From the NCBI GenBank assembly GCA_000149265.1, contig CH003211.1, forward strand, positions 471,404 to 535,403: a stretch of DNA of 64,000 nucleotides. The letters run 5' to 3'. Shown piece after piece: positions 1-15,000 of this stretch (the first letter of the stretch is position 1; every line of letters begins with the position of its first letter). Origin of the DNA: Ciona savignyi. Lineage: Eukaryota > Chordata > Ascidiacea > Phlebobranchia > Cionidae. The notes under the pieces were generated by a model, which saw nothing but the letters and a program-made list of their open reading frames with translations, was not told the origin of the DNA and did not search any database. Position numbers and translations under genes: made by a program.

Positions 1-3000
1 CTGTAAAGAAATTTTGAAACTTTAACCTCTGTGATCTTACCTTGGCCACCCTGTCATAAACCTCCATTGCATTGATCCATTTGCACAAACCTTCAGCTGC
101 AGAGGAGGCCTTCGCCACCTTGACTGGATCGAAGTCGGGATTTGTCATGTATTCTGAGCGGATCTTTTTCATGATGGCCACCTGTGTGGGGTGGATGGAA
201 ACATTACATTTTTGTTCATTTTAATTGCAACAGCTTTGTTCATTTAAATTGTTTAATTTTGTAAACAATGGTTTGTGTTTTTTGGATAAATTGTCAAATA
301 ACTTGATTACATTTTGGTACACGCTATACATGGATCTGAAAATAAACCCAATTACAATGGCCAACTACAACTACAAGACTATGGCACATTGTGTTGTTTA
401 TACCAAATATAAGATTATACACATGTTTTAATACAGTAAATCAGACTTAAACTAAAATGGAAACATTAAATCTACGAACCGGAATATTATCCTTGTCATA
501 TGTCTGCAGGGCTCCTAAGAAGTTCATGTCTCCGAGAAGCTTTTTGCTCGGACCCCAGTAATCCAGTATCTTGTCCCCCTTGCCTGATGGGTCGGGTATT
601 TTCTCGGGTTTAATATCCCGCATTACACAGACGGCAGACATCACTAATTTGACCCCGGCTGGTGGGTTCTTCATGGATTTCACGATGGTAATATCAGCGG
701 GCTGAAGGAATAATATTATGAAGAATATTCAAACATTTTGAGTGATATTTATAAACTCATGCTTATTCACAAAGTGTGAATATTTATAACATGCAGTGAC
801 TTTACCATTTGTTATTACACCTTTTATTAACCCATTTACTTTTAACTGCTTAAAAATGTAAGAAATTAAGACTATTTTTGCAGTAAAAAAAACAACCATA
901 TTCAAGTCTAATCACAAATTTCTTTTTTTAACATTTATTATATTATCTAAAATTAAAAAAAAGATAATTATTATAATTTGTTAATTGCCTTTAAAGTTTT
1001 GAGCGCAGCAACAGCGGCCTCAAGTGCTGGAATAGCTTCGGCGAGGTCACTCTCACATTCATCTTTTAACGCCTTCGATTCCGCAGCTTGTTCATTCGCC
1101 ACAGCTTCATCAGCTTGGACCACTTTCGTCCGTTCTTCCACAATTACCGTCTCTTTCTCAATCACCTGTCAATTTGATTTATTGCAGATTTAAACACACA
1201 GTCATGCTTATCCCAGTGGTTGGGATAACCAAAGACTTTTACAATTAACTGAATGTTGCATGCACTCAACCGGGTTGCCAGGCCCACTGCAGTGTGTTTT
1301 TTTTTATGGAATATTACTTTAATTTTTAAAAGATTAATTCAAATTAACTATATCAGGGCAATTGAAGTGTCTTGCCCACAAATATACTGGACTGAAAGGC
1401 AGCTGTACTGGATATCAAACCCATAACCGACCTAGTCATGATAACCATTACACTATATAGTTAAACAATCAACATACCACAAGCAACTTGCTGTTTTCCT
1501 CAGCAGTAATTATGAGCTGGGGTTGTAATTCCTGTAGTTCCTTCTGCATTTCTGCAACCTGTGTAACAACGTGATAAATAAGATATTCAATATTATTTAA
1601 ATGTCGTAACATTTGTAACTGAATAAAAATTTTAGGTTTGTATTTTGATAATATAATTTTTTTTTCAGTTTGTAACCGTACCTGTGCAGAAGCAAACTTC
1701 AGCTTATCCAAGCCACCCATGTATCTCTTCTTGGCTTTGAGAACGGTTTCGCGTTTTTCGTTGAGTAATTTCTTGAACGAGGCAATAAGTTCCAGGTACG
1801 ATGTTGGCGTCACGTAATTATGTCGCCCCATTTCTGACAAGAACCTGAAAAGTTGGTAAAATTAATTTATTACCGGTATTTGATTAAAATTTTCACTTCT
1901 TATATACACTAAAGATTTACTGGTACTTTAAGCAATCGAGTTGTGAAAGAAAAAAAAAATTTTATTCAATCGAATTAGTTTTTCACTCACGCCTCTGATA
2001 AATTTCTGGATGAAGTATGGAAATGCTGACATATTGGAACTATCTCCTTTCTCTCATGGTCGGAAAGCTCCAGGTTTTCGAGGAATTTGTTGGCGACTAG
2101 CTCCAATGCATCGGCTGGCCATGGCTGGGAAGATTTGTGGGTGATATCAGTTGAGTGTTTAACTCATATTTATCAGGGTAGGTTGAATTTGAAACCATGG
2201 TTGTTTTGACAGCATTTATGACCCAACTTGGCCGAGGTTAACAAGTCTATTCAGTGTCTTTGCCACTGGCACACTCTATGCAAATGAATGGTCAGGATAA
2301 GATGGTAGGACCTAACTACTCAAGCCTTCACATAGCATAACATGCTTAAACCTCAACACTGAGTGATCACAATGCTTAAACTTCCACAATGCACAACCAG
2401 AATTATTGTTGTCCCAGTGGGCTAGGAAATAGTAAAACAACAAATAACTCAAAAATATAAATCAAATCACCACAAACACCATAAAATAACTATAAAATAT
2501 ATGACAATCCATATCATCATAGAAATTATATTGTATGGGAAATTATATTTTCATTACAAACCACATAAGATGACTTGAGAACGACAATAAGCAACAAAAC
2601 ACCAGAAAAACATAAATCACCTGGAACCAGTCGATGGTGCAGCAGTTGATGAGCGACGGAAATTGTCGAAGTCGGTTGCGGAATGCATCTCCGATGGGAG
2701 AGAATGCGATGATGATATGCAGGTTGTCACGGCAACGACTCACGAAGAAGGAGAACATTGCAAGAGGAGAGAAGTCGGTGTTGGGGCCGGCGTTTTGTGC
2801 CATGACTGGCCGCACCGCCTACATAGTAAAGGGGGTTATATTCTGATAAAAAAAGCCATTTGGTTTGTGTGGTAGGTTTAGGTAGTTTCTAACTTGTAAA
2901 TATTTATGTATTTTATTGTAGCTGTCTTTTTTATTTTTTATTAGACATTTTGTATCGTAACTAGGCTGTAGTAAGAGTAAAAAAAATAAAAAAAATAAAC

Positions 3001-6000
3001 CTCAATCAATTCCTGTTTCTCATCAGCTGCGAAGAGGTTTGCAACTTCCGCTGTGTTGAGGAGGGAATCCACATCCTCCAGGAACGATTCATCTTTGATC
3101 TGAGTGTCAGTGATGAGGAAGACTGTCTTCTTCCCTTGGGCTCCAGCTGCTCTCAACAGATTCTGAGGATCAATGATTGTTACACTGTTGACTTGCCGGG
3201 CTGTATTCATCATGTTAAACAATGTTAACGAGATGTAGTACATGCCTAAATAGTAGAGCATCTTTAAACCACCTGCTTTCTAGTCACATGCAGCTTAGAG
3301 CAAGGCCCGCTACAGATATTTTTTTAAACAGTGGATTTTTTTAGGCATAACCCTCACTTCTGCATAATTCCACTGATAATATGAATAAACAGGAGTTTCT
3401 AATCCAAGGTGGTGATATAAAACAACAGAAACCTCACAAACCTACCTTTAAATCTTCTTTCCATTCAGGAATGCCGTAGCTTTTAGAAATTTCTGGTTGG
3501 AATAGAGTCATACCAGCCATGGCGGTAGCCAATCGCGTAAGAGATTGCCTGCCACTCCCACCTACACCAACCAATAGTGCGTTGCCACCAGGAGATTTTA
3601 AAACTCGAGAAATACGGGACAGATGCTCAAGAAGGTATCTGAAAAATATTTAAAAAATTTTCTAAAAATTGTATCTAATTGTTAGCACTTTTGTAAGATA
3701 TTCAGAGATTTTGGATCAATTATTAGATTTGGATTTCCATTGTTTTTTTTTGTGAAATTGCACAGCAGAAATTGCACCGATCAAGTAAAATCGTCTTTTC
3801 CAATCTGTCAGTTCGAGGTTAGAATTTTTGTTTGATATACCTGAACACCACCAAGTCCATCTGAGCTTTGTGAGTCTGGTTATATTCCTCCAAGCTTAGC
3901 TGCACCACATTCGTGAACTCATCTATGGATTTGACCTCCTCATACAATCTGTCCTCCCCTTCAGCTTCCATGTTCATGTAGTCCCCGAACACCATGGATC
4001 TCATGTCGTCTTCGCACAGCTGTAGGTACAAGGTGTGGGGTTCAAATCCAAGTGGAGGCAGTTTTTTATTTAATAACGAAAAAAAAATTGTGAACAGTTA
4101 GACTTACAGGGGTATCTTTTCACAGCGCACTGCTCATTCATAAGTATACTACATGCTCACACTTGAGTTGTTTATAATCAATGAACAAATGAAAATTTAC
4201 AAAAATAACCAAGAAGAGCAAATAAACACAATCCAACGCACTGGCATAGCAGGTTGGGCAAGATGGTCGAACAAATTATCATAATTTTCCTTGAAGTGAT
4301 CTTTCACCATGGTTCTGGTTAAATTGTAGAGCCATGATTGGTCAGTTGCGTCGACCAATCTGTCGTAGAACACTCGAAACACTTCATGGACGAAAAGTCT
4401 GAAACAAATTTAATGTCCTAAGTAAAATGTGTAGAAACTTGATTGTTTTTATAATACCAACACTAGTATTGTAAATTTGCATTCAAAAACATTGACAAAT
4501 AAGCAAAATAAATTGACTTGTTTGGGATCCAGCTTATCTTAATGGGTTAAATATGACATTGGCTTAATAACTTTTCCCCACCTTATAAAAGTCTTCTTGT
4601 TTTCTATACTTTGTTTTTTCATTAGTAAGCATCCCATGACGACTCGTGAGAAATCTCGCAAATTGAAAGTGTAGTGAGACTTGGCGGGCGTCGGTAGCAA
4701 GTTTACCATTGCCTCTTTGTAAACCTGGAGAAAAATAGGGGTTATTGTGGGATTTTTATATCTAGCGGGTAAATCAATTAAGTATAAGTGGATGAATTCA
4801 TGTCGGGGGATTTATCCAGCGTTATTGCTGAATAACCCACAGTTGAGCTGTTTGGTTTTTTATTTATGTTTTGGTATGTGTAAAATCTGCATTGGCACAG
4901 TTTTGCATGCTACTGTTATTGTGTCCAAGGATATTCTTGCAGTTAACAAATTTTTCTCACAAAATTCATTTTATCCACACAATGCTATACTACAAAATTA
5001 CCAAAAATTTTATAATTGAATGGATAACAAATGAATAAAAATAGCAATGAGTTCAAAACTGTTAAGATAAACTGTTTAAATAACGTCTAAGGTGTTCTCT
5101 ACAGTAAAACTTGAACAAAAACTTGTCTTATTCTTCCATGGTATAATGACAGTGGTGAACTAACTTTAAACTGTGGGAGTTATTCAACTCACATTCATGG
5201 TGGCGTTAACAATCTGCTGAGCAGTAGAGTGAAGGTCACTTGGCCACTCATGAGCTTTCATATGAGTCGACATGAGCGTCGTGAATATTTTCACCATTGT
5301 CTCATCGCTGAATTCCAAGGTCGATATGATGTTGAAATGGCGTGTGAAGCGAGGCGTGACGGGGTTACGAGCTCCACCCGGTGGTCCCATCGCAGCCACG
5401 ATGATAATATCAACGAGGGATATTTTGCTGGTTTCACTCAAGTCATACCTGGGTGAAAATTTAAATGTAATCTTATTTGTATATTAAAAACAGACAAACA
5501 CCTCCATTTTTCTATGCTCTTTACTGTTTCCTTGGGTACGCAAATTAAATTTCTCAGCCTTAAATTAGTTGCATCAAAGTCGTTTTATGTTAGATAAGTA
5601 ATAATCACACAACAATACCTTTGTTGGTAAGAAACTTACAACCGAATGGGTACCTTTCCACCCATACAGATGGATATGGTATTCTACATCAACATGTACA
5701 AAACACAAACCAATCATGTATAAAGAAATCTATGTAACTTTCATAACAGTGCATCTAGTAAATCCAGCAAGAATCTCACCAGTTCCCATGATCAAAGTAT
5801 TGTCTGAGCAGCTCTATAGGGGGCTGGGCACCGTAGACCTCTCGAGCCGGCATGTTCATGTCATCCACGAATATCACACACTGCTTGCCCATGGGTGGCC
5901 CGTATACTCCTATGATGTATCAACTTGGTGTTGGAAATATTATTGTCATTTCCAACAGAGTTGGTTCTATTATTTTTACTGCAACTGTGAATGCTATTTA

Positions 6001-9000
6001 TATAATTCATTGATTAAAACTTAAATTTAAAACTCATAAATTGAAAAAGATTTTTTCTACCAGATGTATAGCTCTGTGATTTGGCTTGCAACTGTATAAT
6101 GCTTCTCATGTTTATTTTTTTTTACAAAGCCACAAGAAAAGAATCTTTTGCAATGAGCAGACAACAGGATGTTAGTTAACCACAAGGATTTAAATTATAT
6201 TTTTACCTTTTCGTCTTTTGTCTAATTTGGACATGATGAGGCCTTGAGTTTGGTTTGCAGTGGTCTTGGCGGAGAAATTAACGAAAGCCGGGAGATACTT
6301 GTCTTTAGACAAGTTGTTCATCAGTTTGTCTTTTATGTAGACGCTCTTTCCTGGTGAAAAATAATTGATAGGGGTGCTGGTTTTATGCCAGCTCAAACTA
6401 TAAAAGTTTGACTTGTTGCTTTTTTTTTAATACATTTATAAAACAGTAAAGACCACTTTTTAAAAGGTAGTGTCACAAAAAATATAAAAGTTGACTGAAA
6501 ATATAAAGAAAAAAAGTTTACCGGTTCCAGTTGGACCAACAAAGAGAATTGGTCGTCTGTGGCTGATGCAGATATCCAGTAGATAAGCTGTTCTTGCTGT
6601 GTCCATTGTTGGAACCATAATGTTTTGTACGTTGACACTTTTGTCTGGCACCACTTCGTTCCCTTTAATCAAATCTGTCCACAATGCCCACTTGCCTCGA
6701 CCCTAGTGGTTATAAAACGCTCATTCAGGGTGGTTTAGGAGTAAAAGTTGTTTCACAGTAATGTTCACATGATGAAAATACCTACTCAAACTTTTAGTTT
6801 ATATATTTTTTGTTATTTACTGTAAAAAGAATATAACTAATAAAAAAGAGAAAGGACAGTTCAATGTAAAAAGTAAACAAAGTTGGTAACAGTATATTTT
6901 TTATATATCACATAATCAGTACATCGGAACCAGCTAAACCGAAGTATATCCTACGTTTAGTTGGAAGTAGTGGTCATATACGAGCCCAGCATCGGGTATG
7001 GGAACATCGAACTTCCCCAGCGAGGCTGGAAGGGGGTGTTCTTCATCTTTCCCGCTCTGCATCGTCCGAATGAAGTCGCTGAACTTATGTCGTCCATCCA
7101 GATCCACCACAGCTCCAACCGACCAAACAACCGAGAACAGGAATATGCTCTGCAACAAAGCACTTATATAAACAAAGGAAAAAATCAATATTTTAATATA
7201 AATGAAGGCTGGATAATAGTGGATATTTTTCGGAAAAGAAAATTTTTTTTTTAAACCGGTATTATGGGTAAATGAAGTTGTGAATTATATCCTGGGAGGT
7301 AGACATTTCTTATTAAAAATTTATTAGCGCTGCTTAATTAGCGTTCTCTAGAGTAACTATCAAACAATAAATAAATTGCAATATTTAAGACAAATAATAT
7401 TATCTTATTAAGAGTATGTGGTATGGTGAGTACCCATTATGATGTCACAAACGATTTTACAACCCCACATATTTAAAAATCTTTACTTCTTGACTACCCC
7501 AACACCACCACAAGGTGTGCAAGTACCTGGATCCATATTTTGATGTTCTTATTGTCAGTCGCATTATCTGCACTGGCTGCATCATGAAGCAGCAGTTCGA
7601 ACAAGTACATCATACTGCGGATCAAGTTCGACTCTTGGTACGGCATTACCTGTGGGGTTAAGTGTTTTTGCTACATAAAACTGAAACTTTTTTATCTTAA
7701 TTAACCTAAATTCAGAGGCATTGTCTTAACCCATAAATGCTAACATTTACAATAAAATAAAAATTAAAGAATGCTATTTTAAAAAAAAACTTTTCGATTT
7801 AAATATCCCACATCGAAAATAATGTTTCAGGTTCTAAAGATGACCCAAAATTTAAAATAAATTTTGATAATGTTGAAATTACCAAATTAGAAAAAAACAG
7901 TTGTCTGAAGCAACTGCCAGTAATAGAAATCAAAAATGTAACTTAGAAAGGAGTATAACATAACAAACAAAAACTTTACAATGTAACTATTTTCCACATC
8001 GTATGAAATCAATCACTCTCACAGACAACTTAAAATGACTTGTCATAGTTTTCAAAAAACCCAACTCAGAAATGAATTTTCAATTTCACCTCTTTGCATT
8101 TTTTCTTCACAAATCGGACGGTCGGTTCGACGAAGGTTTCAAACAAACTTTCAATGAGTTTTGCATTATCCACGCTCAACACTGGAGGCAGCACATGCAA
8201 CCAGGATTTGAACATGGGGCGCCACCCCAGTGAGAGTGGCTCCAAATAGATCATACCACATCTGCTCACTGTCGCCGGCTGGTGGTTAAAGATGGTGTTA
8301 GTTTTGCAGTCATGATTTTACCCCAAAAAATTAAAAAAAGTGGAAATCTTGGATGGATAGCCACATTAAATGATTATCCATAGTTATCTTTAGATATATT
8401 TTTTTTTGTTTATCCTAAATTTATTGTTCAGGTATTACTTTGCACAATATTCTGGAATCTTTCGGGTTGGAGGCATTTTCGGTATATACGCCAGAGTTGC
8501 TTGTTCAAAAACATATGCAATAATCAAGTACCCAGTTTTAAATTTTTTAAGTAAAAAAACTGTCGTCCGGGCAATTAGACAACAATTTTCCCAGAAAAAT
8601 AGCAAGAATAAATAAAATACACACCAGAAAAGTCTGGTAACTTTAAAAACGGGAGCCAATTAGCATAAAACCCAGCAAAACTTACAGAGGCTTGAGAAAG
8701 ATCCTGGCTCTCAAAGATGAGGCTCATTGGAGCGGACATTTGGATGATCTCGCCAGACATCAGACACAACTTCTTGTTATCATCCAGCACTGTGTTCATG
8801 CTCTCGATCCACAAGGTGTCGATGGGGCCATCAAACACCACCCACTTGCGGTCGGGAGTGTCCGTGCTGGAAAATTCACGGAATGTGTTCGCGACATTCC
8901 CATCTGTCCACTGAAGTGAAAAAGTTAAAAAATCAATTATTTGGCAAAAACCAACAAATAAAAAGGGAATATTAGAAAGGAAAAAAGAAATTATGGACAT

Positions 9001-12000
9001 TTCTAATCCATTATTAAACCACTTTAAGTATTTTTGCATTTTTATATTTTTGTTGTAGAAATAACCCAAAAAACACCAAATAAGAGAAAATAAGCACAAC
9101 ACACAAATATAGTATTGTAATAAATTATATATCTATGTGTGTTGTGCTTATTTCCTCTAATTAGAATAGCTAATTTTTTTATATTACATATCTAAAGGTA
9201 ATGTAATATCAAAAATTAGCTATATTTTTAAATACACAAAAGACTCAAGCAAAATAAACAAAAGGGTCGAATGCAATAAACACAAAGTGACAAACCTCAT
9301 GAGAAATTGCGTCAAACTCTCCAAACAATTGCCCCATTGTTACAGCCTTCGGGTTGATTGTTTTATAAATCACTCTTTCTTCGTCATTCTCACCACGATC
9401 TTTCATCAGTGAGAGGGCGCCAGCGAGCACATGGAGACATTTGGTTTTCCCAGCAAAGGGGTCCCCCACCAGCATGAAGCTGATCGGATATTAATAAAAT
9501 GTCATGGAATGCGTCATTTATGCATCATGGTTGTGTATTGTGATACCATATTTGTTTGTTGGTTTGCTTTCCAACAATTGTTTACAACACTCCACCCATC
9601 AACCCAGTGGAATTTATCTAAACTCATTAAAAGGTATGTTTGATTGTTCATGGACTAATTAATAGTATACCAGACTGTTCAAATGAGGTTATGACTTATG
9701 AAATCCACAGGATGTGACCATTATCCTCATACAAGCGTCGTCCAACATCTATTCAACAACTTACCCGTGCCGGACAATCATCATCTCGTACGTCTGGATG
9801 ATTTTCTCCAAGAACACAGGAACGGGTTGGACGTTGTGCTTCTCACAGAGCTCGTGGACCGCGATGAGGAAGAGTTCGTAGTCAGCCTCCGGGAGAGTCA
9901 CTCCGGGGAACAAGTCCGAGGTAATCCCACGGAAGAGTGGAATGTCGTGCGAGAGGAATTTCGGAAGATTCACGTCTTGAATCGATCTCAGGAGCTGGAA
10001 GAGCAAAGATGTGTGGATAAAATCCTTGTTTTTTGCACTTTTAAACATAACCACTATAGTTTTGTGGGTTATGGTATCTCTTTACTTCAGGGGATTTCTT
10101 AATTGTAAATAAAGAAACAAAAATTAAATGTTTTAAATTACCAAAATGTCCTCATTTTCATCCGGGAATTTCAGCTTTAAATTTCCGGCTGCCACAAGGA
10201 CAGCTTTGACGGCTCGCATCCCATAATCGTAGTGGAACTGGGATGACAACTGCTCCGAGCAGAGTCGGTAGGTCATCACGATCTTCACCGAGAGGTTCCT
10301 TGCATCGAGGAAGCCGCAGGAATAAAGGGAGATCTCAGCGATGAGCGCGTAGTCCGGCACCATCATCGCCACCGTGCGGAACAATACCTGTGTCGACCGT
10401 TGTTTAATACGCATGCCCACAGTCAATTGATTAGCAGAGTCATGTTAAACTGTCCTTTTTAGATCCACTGTCAGGCTAATGACAATATTAAAGTGCACAG
10501 GATGGTGAAATTGCTATTTTTCAATTGTTCCACAAGGTTCATGCAATTTTTGTAAATGACTTGTCTAAGACACAAGCAACTAGCAAATGCCTGGTATTGA
10601 CGGCACAACCTTTGCTTCCACACAAGATAATACCAGCCAGTCAAGGCTTACTTTCAAGTTGTCCGGCAACTCCGATCGGCCAGCATAGCCAGGGTTCATT
10701 GTGATGGCAACGAAACAATTCGGTTTCAGGTTGAGTTCGGTTCCTTCAAACATGAAAGTATCAACGTGGGTTTGGATCGCACGTTGTATGCACATCATCT
10801 GCAATATTTTGTGTTAGTTTTCCAAACCAAGAGTTTCGTGCTTGAAATAGAATCCAGTCATTTTATATTTATTTGGTCTGGAAACCGAGTTTTTTAGTTT
10901 GGTTTATTTATTTTTGCTTCGGTATTGAATAGCAGAACATGAAGCAAATCTCGACACAGGAATAGTCATTATAACATGTCATTAAAAAAGGGTTAAAAAA
11001 TAAATATACACAGCAGACATGGCCAGCAAACCTAGAGGAGATTACTTGACCAAGATTGATCAGACATCAGACACTCGGATACCTATTATACTATTATACA
11101 GACCAATATACCTGTTGGGCAATGACACTAAGTACTTCAAGTTCAATTCTGTTAAACTCATCAAAACAAGCCCATGCACCAGAGGATGCCAAGCCTTTGA
11201 AGAACTTGCCCATAGCTAAGTAGTCAAGCCCATCTGAACAGTTGAACACAACACACTGGAAAATATTCAAATATTATGAAGCAGTTTTAATTTGAATGTT
11301 TACACTTGTTTGTGAGTGCTCTACTTTCCATTCATATCCTTGTTGGGTGTTTTACTTTTCTGTTTACCTTAAAACTTTAGGTTATTTTATAACACAAGCA
11401 AAAAACTCATGTTAAAGGTTTCGTTAGTATTTTCTGCAGTGCAAAATATAAATATAATCAAATATACATTTCTATGAGAAACATCAGGTTTGTTTGTTTT
11501 CTTTTTATTTTATTTCTTTCTGTGCCAACAGTAACACAACAGAAAAGGTGGTTGTTAGTGCCATGACCAACTTTTGTGATCAACACCAAAATCTGTGGTA
11601 AAGCTTAATAAACATAAATAACCTGCACAGCCAAGGCTTTCGCCAAATCCTTTGTAGTTTCAGTTTTCCCAGTTCCAGCTGGTCCTTCGGGAGCCCCACC
11701 CAAGTTGAGGTAGAAAGCACCCACCAATGTCCGGTAGCACCGATCGGTCAGTGGGGTTATCACCAGTCTGTCGAGGAATTTTGAAATTTATTTTGTAAAA
11801 GCAAGAACATTTGGAGCTGCTAGTTGGAAGAATGTGCGTTCAAAATCTACTGCCTGCTAAATTGGGCAAACCAAATATGGTGAATGACCTTTATCAATTA
11901 AAATCTGGTGAATTGTACTATTAGGAATCCGATGGTAGCCAATATTTTTTGCATGTATTGTTCAGGAAGCTATTTCCAACTACACATGTAACTAGCAAAT

Positions 12001-15000
12001 GACTGGATTCGATGTAATAACCCCTTGACTGACAGGCGAACAGCTACCATTGTTTCTGTCAGGTAAGGTAGTAAACATAATGATTAAAATTACACAACAA
12101 GTGATAATGAACCTTATTTAAATTCATATTCTTGCACTTTAAAAAGAACAACTCTACCTTTAAACATTTGCTTAGAGGTTTTCTCACCTTGGGGAGTTTC
12201 CCAGATACTCATAAGCATATTTGACATCAGCATTGATGATATGAGCTCTTGCCTGATCGTTCTGCCAGTAATACCTGAGCTGAGCCAACCAGTTGAAGTC
12301 GTTATCAGCAGATACCTCTGGCAAGGAAATATAAGTTGGCAGCGGGAAGATTATTGTGGATTTAAATGAAAGTCCTCAGTACAACAGAGGAAGGATGAGC
12401 TCCTCCTCGATAGGTTGTTGATGGGTTAGAAAATGTTTTTCTATATACAACAACTGATTTATCGACAGAATGTCAAATGTCTATAGTCGGGTTGCTGGGT
12501 TAATATAAAGCATTGGGAATAAGATTAAAACAATGTTTATCATCCTATGTATATTGCTTCTATCAATTGGCACCTACTATGTAATTCAATTTGAAATTTA
12601 TATCTGAGTAATGATGTTTGAATCAAGTATAGCACCCCAACCATGCCTATCAATAAACCAACAATTGAATACCTTGTTTGACCATCTCAGATATGACATC
12701 ACGAGCGTGCACATCAATTGTCACCAGCGCCCCTAGTGTTGTACGGGTTTGTTTGGCCAGCTTCCCACGCACCAGGTCGACGATGTGGCTCATCTGTGGG
12801 AGTTCACATCCAGGTTAAGTCAAACTACAAATCCTATCCTACCCTAAATCCCAATTTATGACAATTGTAATTTCAGTTTAGAAATGTAAGCAGTAATATT
12901 CTCCTAATGCAGGTGTCAGCAACCATTGGTACTTAAAGAGCCCTTTAAACCAATATACTAAAAAATAAAGATTACTGGGAGCTGCAAAACTAATAATTGT
13001 TTTGCAATGAAAAAAAAAACCAACACTGTGAGAGTTAAAGAGGCAAGTGTTCTTGTGTTTGTTTCACTTATGCATGAGTATAAAACTTATTTAGCACTCG
13101 CTACAGTAGCAATAAAATCAATAAGAGGCCCATCAGAAGGATGAAAGAGTCGCATGTGGGTACGGAGCCACAGGTTACCGACCCTGTCCTAATAAAACCA
13201 TATTTTGACCAACTACACATAGAAGTTATACCTGTTCCTGCAGTACAACGACATAATCCTTCAATCCCTGCAACCCGTTGCTCTGCAATGCTTCATGCAC
13301 CTCTGAAGTCCAGTACATTTGTGACACGTACAGCACAACCTGGAAATTGGACAAATTATTCCATAATATTGTTTAACTTTTTTCCTTTGCACTCCACACC
13401 TATCTTTATACATAATTAAAGCTTGGGAAACCTGACTGCGAATGCAGTTGTTTTATGGACTGTTGATACACAAGTCTTCAAAACACTGACATGTTTTAAC
13501 AATATTGTTAATATGGTATGAAGTAATATCAAATTATTATGAATAACAAATATTATAAATAATTTAATTATCAATCTTTCATTCAAAATATTATGGAAAG
13601 AAAATGGAAACATAAAACACAAAAATCCAAACAATACAAATACGAACCTGTCCAGGCCATTCTGTCACCCAAACGTGGCGTTCAACTTCTTGATATGCTT
13701 GGTTGGCTCGGATTATGACATCACGGACAGATTTTAACATCATGTCTTCCACCTGAGTGGGAATAATAATTAAACCACACAGACCCGTGTTCCGTTGGAG
13801 CCAAAAAGGTCGAAGTGCATGCTGCGTACCTGTAGGAGCCATTTTTCCACGGAGCCCCTAGCAGCTGAGGTGGAGATGAGATCAACAAATTCCACCAATT
13901 CCCCCTCGCTACTGAACATGGCTTGGATATCCAGGTTATCAAGGAATCTTAACTTTGCAATTCCCTCGAAGCACTTTTTAAGGTGAGGTTGGACTCGGGT
14001 TGGGTCCTTCGTTTCGGACAATATCTCCAGCATCTCATCGTTGGAGAGGAAGAAGAATCTAAAAGTTTAACAAAAGAAATTTAAAAATTTGAAATATTCT
14101 ATTATAACAGGTTCTTTTTATTGTGTCAGGTGAGACAAATGAATGCAACCATTTTGTAATTATTGACGAATCACTATCCAGTTGTCCAAGTTATTGAGCA
14201 CACGGCATACAATTATGTTTTTGATTTGTTTGGTAACTGGTACAATTTTAGGCAAAGTCAAACCAGCTTAAGATTTAAATTGTTAAAATAGGCTAAACTT
14301 ACCTTGAGAAAAAGAGCCTCTTCTTTTCAAGGTAAGCATTAAGTCCTTTCATAATCTTGTCCAGCAAGCCATTGCTGTCAAGCAACTTTTGAAGCAATCC
14401 TTTCATAGAAGTGGCTGCCATCACCTGTTTGAATGGGTTGGGACATTTTTAGAGCCAATTCAGTATAGCACATGTAGATAGCTTATGTAGCAGCTCATTG
14501 AACTGTCAGCCAGAAGGTTGATAACTCGATACCCACTACCTATTCATGTTAGTCTTTGCGCAAAGTACGTTGCAGACATTGCCCTAACTTGTTGGGAGTA
14601 GTCTAAAATAACCTGACATTGTAATGGCTGTGTCAACTTGATCATGATCAACCTGTATCACTGTATTCCCATCTTCTTATGATCATATTTTTTTCGGATT
14701 ATTAAGTACGGTATGTATATGAATCAAGTACACAGAATTTAATAATTTAAAACGATATCCATGGCGAAGAGAGTTTCGAAAATAAAAACATGTAAAAATG
14801 TTGGTAACTTAGAGGAAGAGATATAAACCAAGAATGGTAAAAATTAGGCTGGAAGGAGAAGGAATGGTCCTTATAGTAGAAATATATGACATTAGGCATG
14901 TAAATAAACAAGCAAACAAATCACCAATTATTTAACTCACATGAGGATCTTTCATCACAAATCTCATGATTTCCTTCCAGTTTTTATCGACAGTTTGAAA

